From NCBI GenBank assembly GCA_026993355.1, contig JALWTX010000003.1, positions 27,000-90,999 of the forward strand: a DNA stretch of 64,000 nt, read 5' to 3'. Both the position numbers and the translations under genes were made by a program. Within the stretch, counting starts at the first letter, position 1. The number at the start of each line of letters is the position of its first letter. The notes under the pieces are model-generated. The model did no database searches. It saw only the letters and a program-made list of their open reading frames with translations, and was not told the origin of the DNA. Shown piece by piece: positions 1-9,374 of this stretch. The stretch is from Flavobacteriales bacterium (lineage in GTDB: Bacteria; Bacteroidota; Bacteroidia; Flavobacteriales; Flavobacteriaceae).

Positions 1-288
1 ATAAATCATTGGAATAAAAAGAGTTAATAATGCAAAAGCTATAGCCACTTTAATAACCTGGATATCAATATGTACAGGTGATGAGAATAAAAAACCGGTC
101 AAATAAACAAAAACTGCCGGCAATAGAAAGGTTTTAAAATTGAAATTGACCAGAGCAGATAATTCTTTTAAAGCTATAAATAAAAAAATACCCAGTAAAA
201 TTGCTGTCCAGGTATAATTTTGTAAGGCCAAAATAACAATCAAAGCATACAAAAGGCCAAAAAAAGCCCTTTTAATTAATTCTTTCAT
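1..288 (-). CDS. cdsA: Phosphatidate cytidylyltransferase, N-terminal part (cut by window edge)
   Basis: This frame is not in the ORF track because it runs off the left edge. Reading the minus strand from the ATG at 288 gives 96 open codons beginning MKELIKRAFFGLLYALIVIL, followed by further hydrophobic segments. This matches the N-terminal membrane helices of CdsA, which makes CDP-diacylglycerol from phosphatidate and CTP in the inner membrane. The catalytic C-terminal signature lies outside the window, so the call rests on the N-terminus and on gene order: rsfS-ftsH-LUD-cdsA is a familiar flavobacterial arrangement. It starts 3 nt after the LUD gene stop, so it is very likely co-transcribed. 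Confidence 0.8.
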   Translation of the reverse strand, partial: MKELIKRAFFGLLYALIVILALQNYTWTAILLGIFLFIALKELSALVNFNFKTFLLPAVFVYLTGFLFSSPVHIDIQVIKVAIAFALLTLFIPMIY

Positions 289-291
289 AGG

Positions 292-870
292 TCAATTTTC
301 AATTAAAAATAAAAAGGTTTTATACCATGTACCAACGGACAACCCATCTGCCGGTTTTGCAAATATACTCATTGTTTGAATATTGGCAGGCGGTTTTTGG
401 TAATTATTATTAATTTTGATTAAGGCCTCTGTTTTATGGGATACTATTTGACTGGCAAGCGCTATAATAATCCGGTGTTTAGGTAATTCTTGGTTACGCC
501 ATGAGCGACTATTTTTTTCAGTGGTTAAAATAGCGCCTTCATTGGCTATCAAATGTTCGCATCCTCCCAGTAAGTTATTAACTTTTTGCCACTCAGCGGT
601 AAAAGGAATGTTTAATTTGGTCAACAATTGTTTATATTCCGGTTCAATCACACCAAATGAAGACAAATTTAAAAATTTTAAGATTTTGCGCAGCTCTATT
701 TCCAAATAATTTAAATTTTCAGGATAAAAAAAATAACCGCCTTTTTTAACAAAATTTCTAACAAAGACTTCGTCTACCGGTAAATGTTCTACATTTTTCT
801 TTACTCCTTTCTGAATCCCATCATCATCTTTTTTTACCTTTTTCAAAAATAACTTCTTAATAAAATTCAT
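292..870 (-). CDS. LUD domain protein (LutC/YkgG-like)
   Basis: A 192-residue protein with a basic N-terminus and a C-terminal LUD (DUF162) domain. The stretch with GCEHLIANEGAILTT followed by a run of small hydrophobic residues resembles the nucleotide/CoA-transferase-like core of LutC-type proteins. LutC works in lactate oxidation with LutA and LutB, but neither is present here and in flavobacteria this short LUD protein sits alone between ftsH and cdsA, so its substrate is unknown. It lies 137 bp downstream of ftsH and 3 nt ahead of cdsA on the same strand. Family assignment is fairly secure; physiological role is not. Confidence 0.75.
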   Translation of the reverse strand: MNFIKKLFLKKVKKDDDGIQKGVKKNVEHLPVDEVFVRNFVKKGGYFFYPENLNYLEIELRKILKFLNLSSFGVIEPEYKQLLTKLNIPFTAEWQKVNNLLGGCEHLIANEGAILTTEKNSRSWRNQELPKHRIIIALASQIVSHKTEALIKINNNYQKPPANIQTMSIFAKPADGLSVGTWYKTFLFLIEN

Positions 871-1007
871 TTATTTTTTATAATTCTTAAAATTTTAAAA
901 CAAAAATACTTATTTTTATTTTAATAGTTAGGAATTTTCACATCAAAACATAAAAAACTTGCTATTAAAAAAATAGCAAGTTTTAAACCAAATTATTTTA
1001 AACCAAT

Positions 1008-3047
1008 TTACTTTTTGGTTTCGGTCGAAATAGTATTGTTTTCATCATTCTTATCTGATTTATCAGTTGAATGAGATGATTCAACCTCCTGCTCAGATTC
1101 TTCTGAATGGAAAGGTCTTTTGCCTAAAATTTCTTCTAAATCTTCTTTAAATATAACTTCTTTTTCCAGTAAACGCTGCGCTAACTTTTTTAATTTATCT
1201 TTATTTTTAGACAACAAATCTTTAACTCTTTGATATTGTTCTTCAATTAATTTTGATATTTCTTCATCAATAATTTCAGCTGTTTTTTCACTATATGGTT
1301 TCGTAAAGCCATATTCTTGTCCGGACGAATCGTAATAAGTCAAATTACCAATTCGGTCATTTAAACCATACACCGTAACCATGGCACGGGCTTGCTTGGT
1401 CACTTTTTCCAAATCATTTAACGCGCCGGTAGAAATATTGCCAAAAATAACTTCTTCGGCAGCTCGTCCCGCCAGGGTGGCAGCCATTTCATCCAGCATA
1501 TGCTCTTTTTCGACCAATACCCGTTCTTCAGGCAAATACCAAGCGGCACCCAGTGATTGTCCGCGCGGAACAATTGTTACTTTGACCAAAGGGTGAGCAT
1601 ATTCTAACAACCAACTGGCTGTTGCATGCCCCGCCTCATGGTGTGCTACCCGTTTTTTTTCAGCCGGTTTAATCACCTTATTTTTCTTTTCAAGACCGCC
1701 TATAATACGATCAACAGCATCTAAGAAATCTTGTTTATCTACCTTTTCTTTATTTTTTCGCGCGGCTATTAAAGCAGCCTCATTGCAAACATTGGCAATG
1801 TCTGCCCCCGAAAAACCGGGTGTTTGCTTGGCTAAAAAATCGATATCAACATCATCGGCTAATTTTAAGGGTTTTAAATGAACCTGAAATATTTCTTTAC
1901 GTTCATTTAAATCAGGTAAATCGACAAAAATTTGTCTATCAAAACGACCGGCCCGCAACAGCGCTTTGTCTAAAACATCCGCCCGGTTGGTTGCACCAAT
2001 AACAATAACATTGTCTTTGGAACCAAATCCATCCATCTCGGTTAATAATTGGTTAAGGGTATTTTCACGTTCGTCGTTACTACCGGTTATATTATTTTTT
2101 CCACGCGCCCGTCCAATGGCATCAATTTCATCGATAAAAATAATAGAAGGTGATTTTTCTTTGGCTTTTTTAAAAAGATCTCTAACGCGAGAGGCACCTA
2201 CACCGACAAACATTTCGACAAAGTCAGAACCCGACAAGGAAAAGAAAGGTACTTTAGCTTCGCCCGCCACCGCTTTGGCCAATAAAGTTTTACCCGTTCC
2301 GGGAGGACCTACCAATAATACTCCTTTGGGAATTTTACCACCTAATTTGGTATATTTTTCGGTATTTTTCAAAAAATCTACTATTTCTTTAACCTCTTCT
2401 TTAGCTCCTTCTAAGCCGGCGACATCTTTAAAAGTAGTTTTTTCTTGTTTTTTAGCATCATAAAGTTCAGCTCTTGACTTGCCTATGTTAAAAATACCTC
2501 CACCACCGGCTCCGCCGCCACCGGCTGCACCCGACATACGCCGCATCATATATAACCAAAAACCGATAATAAGAACCCAAGGCAAAATATTCATAAGAAA
2601 TCCCATAAAATAATCAGTCGTGGTTTTAAAGCGGTATTCCACCGGGATCCCTTTGGCTTTTGCAGCTTCCAATTGTTCTTGAAAATGCTTTAAATCACCT
2701 AATTCAACCACATAATCCGGTGCTTCTGACATACCGAAAAATCCACTGCCTGGTGTTTTTAAACTATCTTGCTTTTTGGTTTGATCGGTTACATAGATAT
2801 TGGCCAAATGCTTGTTTTCAATCACCACTTTTTTAATTTTGCCGTGATCGAGCATTTCTTCAAATTTATTATAATCTAATACTTTGTTACCGCCATTATT
2901 GTTTGAGTTTAACATAACCATGAAAATAACAGCTGTTATAATCATGTACACCCAAAAAACATTGAATTTGAAAGGTGATTTATTGTTTAAAGACGGTTTT
3001 GTATTTTTATTTGGCGAATTGCCTTTATTTTGTTGCTCTTTGCTCAT
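1008..3047 (-). CDS. ftsH: ATP-dependent zinc metalloprotease FtsH
   Basis: A 679-residue membrane AAA+ protease that degrades misfolded or short-lived membrane and cytosolic proteins. The first transmembrane helix is at about residues 29-47, a periplasmic domain follows, and the second helix is at about 148-167. After a glycine-rich linker (about 173-185) come Walker A GPPGTGKT (about 247-254), Walker B with IIFIDEID (about 302-309), the second region of homology with the RAGRFDR arginine finger, and the zinc site HEAGH (about 470-474). The C-terminus is acidic and serine-rich. Length is normal. It starts 15 nt downstream of rsfS and is part of the rsfS-ftsH-LUD-cdsA operon. Confidence 0.98.
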   Translation of the reverse strand: MSKEQQNKGNSPNKNTKPSLNNKSPFKFNVFWVYMIITAVIFMVMLNSNNNGGNKVLDYNKFEEMLDHGKIKKVVIENKHLANIYVTDQTKKQDSLKTPGSGFFGMSEAPDYVVELGDLKHFQEQLEAAKAKGIPVEYRFKTTTDYFMGFLMNILPWVLIIGFWLYMMRRMSGAAGGGGAGGGGIFNIGKSRAELYDAKKQEKTTFKDVAGLEGAKEEVKEIVDFLKNTEKYTKLGGKIPKGVLLVGPPGTGKTLLAKAVAGEAKVPFFSLSGSDFVEMFVGVGASRVRDLFKKAKEKSPSIIFIDEIDAIGRARGKNNITGSNDERENTLNQLLTEMDGFGSKDNVIVIGATNRADVLDKALLRAGRFDRQIFVDLPDLNERKEIFQVHLKPLKLADDVDIDFLAKQTPGFSGADIANVCNEAALIAARKNKEKVDKQDFLDAVDRIIGGLEKKNKVIKPAEKKRVAHHEAGHATASWLLEYAHPLVKVTIVPRGQSLGAAWYLPEERVLVEKEHMLDEMAATLAGRAAEEVIFGNISTGALNDLEKVTKQARAMVTVYGLNDRIGNLTYYDSSGQEYGFTKPYSEKTAEIIDEEISKLIEEQYQRVKDLLSKNKDKLKKLAQRLLEKEVIFKEDLEEILGKRPFHSEESEQEVESSHSTDKSDKNDENNTISTETKK

Positions 3048-3062
3048 ATTTCCTTAATTTAA

Positions 3063-3428
3063 TTAATCTTTTTTTAATTGCATTATTTTGGCATCTCCCC
3101 ACAGTTCTTCTATATTATAAAATTCGCGAACAGGGCGTTGCATAACGTGGGCAACGACATCGACATAATCCATCAATATCCATTCGGCATTTTCCTCTCC
3201 TTCGGTATGCCATGGTTTTTGTTGCAGATTTTTACTGACGGTTTTCTTAATAGAGTCCGCAATTGCATTAACCTGTGTATTAGACGTGCCATCAGCAATA
3301 ATAAAATATTTGGCAACGGCATTTTCAATACCGCTTAGATCGATTATAGTTGTGTTTTGTCCTTTGACTTCTTCAATACCTTCAATAATTTTGTGAATTA
3401 AATGGTCTGTATTTCCGGTTTTTGTCAT
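3063..3428 (-). CDS. rsfS: Ribosome silencing factor RsfS (Iojap family)
   Basis: A 121-residue protein of the RsfS/Iojap family, which binds ribosomal protein uL14 and blocks subunit joining in starved cells. The typical features are the central GTSNTQVNAIADSI stretch, the conserved WHTEG, and the C-terminal WILMDYVDVVAHVM segment. It is the first gene of the minus-strand operon with ftsH. A -7 box (TATTTTTG) lies at 3452-3459 on the minus strand, about 24 nt before the ATG. The gene diverges from birA, separated by only 46 bp. Confidence 0.95.
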   Translation of the reverse strand: MTKTGNTDHLIHKIIEGIEEVKGQNTTIIDLSGIENAVAKYFIIADGTSNTQVNAIADSIKKTVSKNLQQKPWHTEGEENAEWILMDYVDVVAHVMQRPVREFYNIEELWGDAKIMQLKKD

Positions 3429-3451
3429 ATATTCGTGTTTAATCTTACTTG

Positions 3452-3459
3452 CAAAAATA
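3452..3459 (-). promoter_or_regulatory. Bacteroidota -7 promoter element for rsfS-ftsH
   Basis: TATTTTTG on the minus strand fits TAnnTTTG, the -7 element of the Bacteroidota primary sigma factor, and is placed 24 nt upstream of the rsfS start. I did not find a convincing -33 element. Confidence 0.5.
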
Positions 3460-3474
3460 AGCTATTTATTTGAT

Positions 3475-4053
3475 ATGCCTTACATCAAATTTGATACCAT
3501 TACATCAACGAACGACTTCTTAAAAAGTTACTGTAAAACCCGTGAATTACCCGATTTTTTTTATGTCTTGGCAGAACAACAAACCAAAGGGCGCGGGCAA
3601 AGTACAAAAACTTGGCAATCAGACTGTTGTAAAAATATTTTACTGAGCATATATTTACGTCCGGAAATGGCACTTAAAGACCAAAATATTTTAAGTCAGA
3701 TAGTGGCGCTTAGCATTGTCAAAGTTTTGCAAAAATTTAACATTCCGGCTATCAAAATTAAATTACCCAACGACATATTGGCAGACGGTAAAAAAATTGC
3801 CGGTATATTAATTGAAAATAGCTTACAACAACAAAATTGGAAACACAGCATTATCGGTATTGGTCTAAATGTTTTACAAACCGAATTTGAAGATTTGCCT
3901 CATGCGACTTCAATGAAAACATTAACCGGACAAGACTTTGACCGTAGCGAAATAGTCAATTGTCTACTTAAACAGTTAAAAATTTATTTTAAAAAGCCTG
4001 CAACAGAAGTGACAACAGAGTTCAATAAATATTTGCAAAAAATCACCCTATGA
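3475..4053 (+). CDS. birA: Biotin-[acetyl-CoA-carboxylase] ligase, short form without C-terminal domain
   Basis: A 192-residue biotin protein ligase that would form biotinyl-AMP and transfer biotin to the carboxylase carrier protein. The catalytic domain is recognisable: TSTND near the N-terminus, the biotin-binding GRGQSTKTWQSD, KLPNDILADGKKIAGIL and IGIGLNV. There is no N-terminal DNA-binding domain, so it is not the BirA repressor form. The protein ends about 10 residues after the last catalytic-domain helix, so the C-terminal SH3-like domain found in most family members (about 45 residues) is missing. The stop codon overlaps the next start by 4 bp, so the end is real in this sequence. Confidence 0.88.
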   Translation: MPYIKFDTITSTNDFLKSYCKTRELPDFFYVLAEQQTKGRGQSTKTWQSDCCKNILLSIYLRPEMALKDQNILSQIVALSIVKVLQKFNIPAIKIKLPNDILADGKKIAGILIENSLQQQNWKHSIIGIGLNVLQTEFEDLPHATSMKTLTGQDFDRSEIVNCLLKQLKIYFKKPATEVTTEFNKYLQKITL

Positions 4054-5018
4054 CCTATAGCCTTATTTATTATACAGCCAAACGTCAAAAAGAATGGGAT
4101 GATTTCATTCAGCGAAGCAGTAACGGCACTTTTTTGCATCAAAGAAGTTATATGGATTATCATGCGGAGCGGTTTAATGATTTTTCACTCATGATATTTG
4201 AAGGCTTAAAACTACGGGCTGTTTTACCTGCACATCGTATAGGCAATGAAATTTTTGCCCATAAAGGCTTAACTTACAGCGATTTTATTTTTCAAAAAAA
4301 ATTAAAAACTGCTGCTAAAATTGAAATAGTCCGACAGGCATTGGCCTTTTTATTTCAAAATGATTTAAACTCCTTATATATCAATAGCATACCTTTTGTT
4401 TTTCAACCGCTGACCGATGAAAGTTGTACTTATATTTACCACAAAGCCGGTGGAGAACTCCAAGAAATCAAACCATTTTGGATCTCAGACAGGCGTTTTG
4501 GTTTAAAAATAAATCATAACCGGCAAAAAAATTATAAAAAATTATTGTCATACGGCTTTAAAATTGAAGAAGACCCACAGCATATTGCGGAATTTTGGCC
4601 GATAGTTGTACAAAATTTAAAGTTGCGATACAATAGCCAACCAACACATAGCATGGATGAAATTAAGTTGCTGATAAACCGGTTTCCCAAACACATTCGA
4701 TTGTTTACAATCCGGCAAAAATCAGAAATATTAGCAGGTGCTTTGGTTTACTTTATCAATCATACTGCTCATTTTCAATACATTCATGCCTTAAACAGTC
4801 CTGAAAGTCGACAAGCAGTAGAATTTCTCACTTATGAACTGGTACAAAAGTTTAAGAATTATGCTTATGTTAGTTTTGGCAGCTCGTCGGTGGGTGACAA
4901 TAATATAAATGAGAATTTAGTTTATTGGAAAGAAAGTTTTGGCTGCCATATCATAAATCAGTTATCGTTTAGGCTTAACCCGGCTTTTTATGACCGTCTT
5001 AAAAATGTTTTGCAATGA
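4050..5018 (+). CDS. FemAB-like GNAT-fold transferase
   Basis: A 322-residue protein of the FemAB/Acetyltransf_6 type. The N-terminal [15 protein letters not shown], a central repeat of the GNAT fold, and the C-terminal motif with [10 protein letters not shown] followed by WKESFGC are typical of this family. Family members transfer aminoacyl groups in peptidoglycan bridges or acyl groups onto sugars and lipids; substrate cannot be read from sequence. Its position between birA and a sugar aminotransferase/flippase pair, with ATGA overlaps at both ends, suggests a role in surface polysaccharide modification, for instance acylating the amino sugar made by the next gene. That role is inference. 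Confidence 0.7.
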   Translation: MTYSLIYYTAKRQKEWDDFIQRSSNGTFLHQRSYMDYHAERFNDFSLMIFEGLKLRAVLPAHRIGNEIFAHKGLTYSDFIFQKKLKTAAKIEIVRQALAFLFQNDLNSLYINSIPFVFQPLTDESCTYIYHKAGGELQEIKPFWISDRRFGLKINHNRQKNYKKLLSYGFKIEEDPQHIAEFWPIVVQNLKLRYNSQPTHSMDEIKLLINRFPKHIRLFTIRQKSEILAGALVYFINHTAHFQYIHALNSPESRQAVEFLTYELVQKFKNYAYVSFGSSSVGDNNINENLVYWKESFGCHIINQLSFRLNPAFYDRLKNVLQ

Positions 5019-6112
5019 TAAAATTTTTAGATTTAAAAAAAATAAATGACCATTATCAAACTATTTTTGAAGAAAAATTTCACCGGTTTATTGAAACAGG
5101 ACAATACATCCTTGGGCCCGAAGTAAAACACTTTGAAAAAAATTATGCCGGTTATTGTCAAACCAAGTATTGCATTGGCACGGGCAATGGCTTGGATGCC
5201 ATTCGCTTAATTTTTGAAGCTTACAAACTGATGGGAAAATTACAAGCCGGCGATGAAGTACTGGTACCGGCTAACACCTACATAGCCAGCATATTAGGAA
5301 TTTTACATGCAGGATTAATACCTGTATTGGTTGAGCCCAAATTAACCACCTATAATTTAGATCCAGCTCACCTAATTGAGAAAATCACTACTAAAACCAA
5401 AGCAATATTAGCGGTGCATTTGTATGGACTCATCAGTGATTGGGACGAGCTAAAAAAGATTGCCCAACAAAACCGGCTTTTGCTAATAGAAGATGCCGCC
5501 CAAGCGCATGGTGCCAATTGGAAAGGCAAAAAAACCGGTAACTTAGGCGATGCAGCAGCTTTCAGTTTCTATCCAACCAAAAACTTGGGAGCTTTGGGAG
5601 ACGCCGGAGCAGTCACAACAAACTCAACAGCCTTAGCTAAACTAATTAATGTTTTACGAAATTACGGTCAAAAGGAAAAATATGACAGTCAATATATAGG
5701 CATTAATAGCCGGTTAGATGAAATTCAGGCGGCATTTTTGACAGTTAAATTAAATGATTTAGATAAAAACAACCTAAAAAGAATGGAACATGCACAACTC
5801 TACCATGATAAGATTGACAACCCTAAAATAAGTAAGCCTGAATTGTGGACAGATGGGCGACATGTGTATCATCAATATGTTATACGAACAAAACAAAGGG
5901 AGGCATTAAGAGAATATCTTATGAAAAACGGTGTGCAAACTTTAATACATTATCCTACCCCGCCCCATCGGCAAGCAGCCTTAAAAAATTATACAGACGG
6001 ACATTTTCCGGTTACCGATAAAATTAGCCGTGAAATTCTCAGTTTGCCCATCCATGAAAAATTGACCCAAGAAGAAATAGGCTATATTATTGAAAAAATC
6101 AACCGGTTTTGA
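5015..6112 (+). CDS. DegT/DnrJ/EryC1/StrS-family sugar aminotransferase
   Basis: A 365-residue PLP-dependent aminotransferase of nucleotide-linked keto sugars. Visible motifs are [11 protein letters not shown] near residue 55, [11 protein letters not shown], the PLP-contacting EDAAQAHGA, and the Schiff-base lysine in [16 protein letters not shown]. The C-terminus carries the substrate-site [10 protein letters not shown] and HYPTPPH motifs. Such enzymes, for example FdtB or WecE types, make 3- or 4-amino-deoxyhexoses for O-antigen or related glycans. The matching ketoisomerase or dehydratase genes are not in this window, so the exact sugar is unknown. It overlaps both neighbours by 4 bp and precedes a Wzx-type flippase. 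Confidence 0.88.
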   Translation: MIKFLDLKKINDHYQTIFEEKFHRFIETGQYILGPEVKHFEKNYAGYCQTKYCIGTGNGLDAIRLIFEAYKLMGKLQAGDEVLVPANTYIASILGILHAGLIPVLVEPKLTTYNLDPAHLIEKITTKTKAILAVHLYGLISDWDELKKIAQQNRLLLIEDAAQAHGANWKGKKTGNLGDAAAFSFYPTKNLGALGDAGAVTTNSTALAKLINVLRNYGQKEKYDSQYIGINSRLDEIQAAFLTVKLNDLDKNNLKRMEHAQLYHDKIDNPKISKPELWTDGRHVYHQYVIRTKQREALREYLMKNGVQTLIHYPTPPHRQAALKNYTDGHFPVTDKISREILSLPIHEKLTQEEIGYIIEKINRF

Positions 6113-7416
6113 ATGCTTTAAGAAAAAAAATCAATCAAAATATTTGGCTAAAAATTTCCTCATTCAATGCCTTAGCCGTTTTTTCTCGAGTAGTAGGTAG
6201 CTGGCTGGTAAATAAGCTAATAGCGATTTATATTGGTCCGTCAGGGACCAGCCTTACCGAGCAGTACCGAAATTTTTTGCAAACCACGCAAGGCATGGCA
6301 AGTTTGGGTTTGAGTGATGGCGTGACCAAATATGCGGCTAAATACGAAAATCATACCAAAAGATTTTCATCATTTTTATGGAGCATATACAAACTCATTA
6401 TAACCTCTTCCTTCTTTATGGGAATCATTATTTGGATTGAAGCAAATCAAATCAGTCATTTTTTGTTTAAAACTTCCGGATATACAAACCTTATCCGGCT
6501 AACAGCGATTATGCTTCCTTTAATGGCATTCAATATTATTTTTACCGCCATATTGTCAGGCTTACAACAATATAAAAAAATTACAGCTATTCAAATTGTA
6601 AGCCAAATTGCAACGGCTTTAATGGCTGTTTATCTAATTATAAACTTTCATTTAAAGGGAGCCCTATGGCTAATTTTAGCCGGCCAGTTTATTCATTTTG
6701 CAGTATCCCTATGGATAATCCGGAAAAAATACCGTTATTTCCTTAATTTTTTACCGCAAAAAACAGATAAAAATAATTACAAACGGCTTTACCGTTACAT
6801 GCTAATGGCCGTGGTAACAGCCATAACTGCACCGGTTTTCAGTATTTTAATCCGCAATCAAATATTTAATTTTTATGCCTTTGATCATGGGGTGCATGCC
6901 GGTTATTGGGATGGTGTAAAAAAAATTTCCGCTATGGCTATGGCATTTATAACGCCTGTATTTAGTTTTTATTATTATCCGCAATTGGTCAAAGTACATG
7001 ACAATATCACTTGGAGGGAAGAAATTAGAAAATATTTCAAACAAATATTTCCTTTGATAGTGGCAGGTTTGGTTTTATTATACTTGTTGCGAAAATGGCT
7101 TATTTTACTATTCTTTTCAAAAGCCTATTTGCCCATGGAAGCATTATTACCCTGGCAGTTTGCCGGTGATTTAATACGAATCAGTGCTTTGACACTAGCC
7201 TATATGATGTTGGCCAAAGCGCATACCTTTTATTATATTTTTACTGAAATAGGCTTTTGGGTCATCTTTTATTTACTCAGTCATTTTTTATTAATTCATT
7301 ATGGCATAACAGGAATCGTTAAAGCTTATTTTTTGACTTACATAGTGTATATTTTTATTTTAATAATTTTGTATCGGAAGTTATTATTTACTAAAGAAAA
7401 AAGAATCATAAAATAA
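6109..7416 (+). CDS. O-antigen translocase (Wzx/WzxE-like flippase)
   Basis: A 435-residue integral membrane protein with about twelve hydrophobic segments. The N-terminal [19 protein letters not shown] and [16 protein letters not shown] resemble the WzxE/O-antigen translocase family of lipid-linked oligosaccharide flippases. The start is TTG at 6109, inside the TTGA overlap with the aminotransferase stop. The nearby ATG at 6113 is in another frame, and the N-terminus from TTG fits the family. The operon holds no glycosyltransferase or polymerase, so the glycan must be assembled by genes elsewhere. Confidence 0.85.
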   Translation: MNALRKKINQNIWLKISSFNALAVFSRVVGSWLVNKLIAIYIGPSGTSLTEQYRNFLQTTQGMASLGLSDGVTKYAAKYENHTKRFSSFLWSIYKLIITSSFFMGIIIWIEANQISHFLFKTSGYTNLIRLTAIMLPLMAFNIIFTAILSGLQQYKKITAIQIVSQIATALMAVYLIINFHLKGALWLILAGQFIHFAVSLWIIRKKYRYFLNFLPQKTDKNNYKRLYRYMLMAVVTAITAPVFSILIRNQIFNFYAFDHGVHAGYWDGVKKISAMAMAFITPVFSFYYYPQLVKVHDNITWREEIRKYFKQIFPLIVAGLVLLYLLRKWLILLFFSKAYLPMEALLPWQFAGDLIRISALTLAYMMLAKAHTFYYIFTEIGFWVIFYLLSHFLLIHYGITGIVKAYFLTYIVYIFILIILYRKLLFTKEKRIIK

Positions 7417-7426
7417 AAAACCAAGA

Positions 7427-7876
7427 ATGAAAATACTTATCATAAACGGGCCTAATTTGAATTTATTGGGCAGACGGGAACCCGAAATTTATGGAACCCA
7501 ATCCTTTAGCACTTATTATGAGCTACTAAAAAAAAGGTATGGAATACATCAAATAGATTGCCGGCAAACAAACCATGAAGGTACCATTATCGACTGGTTA
7601 CAAGAAGCAGAAAGCCAATATGATGGCATTATCTTAAATCCTGCTGCCTATACGCATACCTCTATTGCTATTGCCGATTGTCTCAAAGCCATAAATATAC
7701 CAGTGGTAGAAGTCCATATTTCAGACATACGCAAAAGAGAAAAATTCAGACAACATTCTTACATTTCACCACTGGCTGCCCAAACAATTATGGGAAAGGG
7801 TTTAAAATCTTATGATTTGGGAATTGATTTTTTAATTCAACAGAATATTTCAAAACCACAAAATAGCAAAGATTGA
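7427..7876 (+). CDS. aroQ: Type II 3-dehydroquinate dehydratase
   Basis: A 149-residue enzyme of the shikimate pathway that converts 3-dehydroquinate to 3-dehydroshikimate. Signature residues are all present: INGPNLNLLGRREP at the N-terminus, the catalytic tyrosine in IYGT, NPAAYTHTS, EVHISD, and the catalytic histidine region FRQHSYIS. Length is typical. It begins 10 nt after the flippase stop, so it is probably transcribed from the birA operon, although function is unrelated. Confidence 0.97.
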   Translation: MKILIINGPNLNLLGRREPEIYGTQSFSTYYELLKKRYGIHQIDCRQTNHEGTIIDWLQEAESQYDGIILNPAAYTHTSIAIADCLKAINIPVVEVHISDIRKREKFRQHSYISPLAAQTIMGKGLKSYDLGIDFLIQQNISKPQNSKD

Positions 7877-7899
7877 TTTAAAAATAGTTTATACATTTG
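7873..7899 (+). promoter_or_regulatory. Promoter for the SRPBCC/GyrI-like gene
   Basis: TTG at 7873-7875 and TACATTTG at 7892-7899 are separated by 16 nt and precede the ATG at 7912. The -7 element matches TAnnTTTG. The TTG that the ORF track uses as a start codon (7897) is the last three bases of this box. Confidence 0.5.
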
Positions 7900-7911
7900 C
7901 AAAAAAATAAT

Positions 7912-8952
7912 ATGCTTAAGAAAATTAAATATTTTTTCCTTCTACTGATCATCCTTTTAGCCGGTTTAACTACCTACTATTTATCTACAGACGACCAATA
8001 TACTGTCAGGAGAGAAAGAATTATAAAGGCACCGCAAAATTTGATTTATCAACAAATAGCCGATTTGAAAAACTGGCCCAAATGGGCACCTTGGAAAGAT
8101 AAAGACAGTTTAATGAAATTCGAATTTAGCACATCTACCAAAAAAGAAGGAGATTATATGCGTTTTATAGACAATGATGGAAATCCGCAAAAAATAACCA
8201 ACCTAACTTTGCGTCCGGACAGCCTGATTTTGCAAGATATGTCTGGTGGTGATCAATCTCAAACCTTAAAATGGACCTTAAAGCCCACCGAAAAGGGTGT
8301 TAAACTTACATGGTCAATCACAGGAGATTTACAACCAATGCAACGTCTATTTAACCAAAAAATGAACCCGCTTGTAGGTCCTTTTATGTCGCGCGGTCTT
8401 GAACTGATCGGCAGAGCCGTAAAAAAAGACATGAATAAGCATGAAATGCATATATTAAAAACAGTAGATTTAAGCGACACATATTATATTTACCGTACTG
8501 CTGCTTGCCGTTTAGATAGCTTAAATGCACAATTGGACAAAACTTTACCAAGTGTCATTATTTATGCCATTAAAAACAAAATTGAAACCAACGGAAAACC
8601 ACTGGTTATCTATAATAAACGGGATGTCTCAAACAATTCGGTTATTTTTTCAGCTGCAGTACCAACACGCGAAAGAATAGATACCAATGACAATCAAATA
8701 CTTACAGGGAAATTACCCGGCGGTTTATATCTCAAAGTTAAATACCGGGGAGCTTATCAATATTTGCCACAAGCTTGGCAACAAACAAAAGCTTACATAC
8801 AAAGTAACCCAAATTTAATAGAAGATACAACAAGAGATGCCTTTGAAGAATATGCGGTTGGCCACACCAAGTCTTTAAATCCGGCTGATTGGATTACCTA
8901 TCTATATGTCCCGATTATTGAAACCAAACCAAAAGAAATAGAAATACAATGA
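7912..8952 (+). CDS. Membrane-anchored SRPBCC + GyrI-like small-molecule-binding protein
   Basis: The preferred start is the ATG at 7912, giving 346 residues; the track start at 7897 is TTG inside a promoter box. A single N-terminal transmembrane anchor (about residues 5-25) is followed by an SRPBCC (START-like, polyketide cyclase) domain with the marker WPKWAPWKD at about residues 55-63. A C-terminal GyrI-like/effector-binding domain covers roughly residues 185-340, with GGLYLKVKYRGAY and the closing tyrosine-rich WITYLYVPI. Both folds bind small hydrophobic ligands; the ligand is unknown. The gene overlaps crcB by 4 bp. Confidence 0.75.
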   Translation: MLKKIKYFFLLLIILLAGLTTYYLSTDDQYTVRRERIIKAPQNLIYQQIADLKNWPKWAPWKDKDSLMKFEFSTSTKKEGDYMRFIDNDGNPQKITNLTLRPDSLILQDMSGGDQSQTLKWTLKPTEKGVKLTWSITGDLQPMQRLFNQKMNPLVGPFMSRGLELIGRAVKKDMNKHEMHILKTVDLSDTYYIYRTAACRLDSLNAQLDKTLPSVIIYAIKNKIETNGKPLVIYNKRDVSNNSVIFSAAVPTRERIDTNDNQILTGKLPGGLYLKVKYRGAYQYLPQAWQQTKAYIQSNPNLIEDTTRDAFEEYAVGHTKSLNPADWITYLYVPIIETKPKEIEIQ

Positions 8953-9323
8953 TGACAAGAATTTTATTAGTTTTTTTAGGCGGCGGATTAGGCAGTATTT
9001 TCCGGTATTTAATCGGCATATTACTCAACCGGAATGATTTTTTAACACCTTATGGTACATTTTTTGTCAATGTCATAGGGAGTTTTTTAATTGGCTTATT
9101 GGCCGGATATAATTTACGCACTTTGAATTTGAACCATGCTTACCAAGCTCTTTTAATTGCGGGTTTTTTGGGTGGATTTACCACCTTTTCGAGTTTTGCA
9201 TTTGAAAATTTAGTTATGATTCAAAATGGTAAATTCATTCTCTTTTTATCATACTTCTTTACCACTTTGTTAGTTGGGTTATTTGCAGTTGGGCTGGGAT
9301 ATTATCTGTCTAAATTCATATAA
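8949..9323 (+). CDS. crcB: Fluoride exporter CrcB/Fluc
   Basis: A 124-residue small membrane protein with four helices. GGGLGSIFRY at the N-terminus, NVIGSFLIGLLAG, and GFLGGFTTFSSFAFE (the phenylalanine box and TTFS motif) are diagnostic of the dimeric Fluc fluoride channel. It starts in an ATGA overlap with the previous gene (a second ATG follows immediately). No fluoride riboswitch is possible in the usual place because there is no leader between the two genes. Confidence 0.95.
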   Translation: MMTRILLVFLGGGLGSIFRYLIGILLNRNDFLTPYGTFFVNVIGSFLIGLLAGYNLRTLNLNHAYQALLIAGFLGGFTTFSSFAFENLVMIQNGKFILFLSYFFTTLLVGLFAVGLGYYLSKFI

Positions 9324-9324
9324 A

Positions 9325-9354
9325 AAAATGAGGACTTTATCCAGTCCCCATTTT
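9325..9354. terminator. Convergent terminator between crcB and DUF5684 gene
   Basis: A 12-bp stem, AAAATGAGGACT with AGTCCCCATTTT, with one mismatch and a 6-nt loop. A/T runs on both sides make it usable from either strand. It sits exactly between the two converging genes. Confidence 0.6.
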
Positions 9355-9374
9355 ACATAGTAAAAAAAAATTAT

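Noticed and set aside
8940-8960. Fluoride riboswitch ahead of crcB
   Set aside because: crcB starts within the previous gene (ATGA overlap), so there is no leader to hold one.
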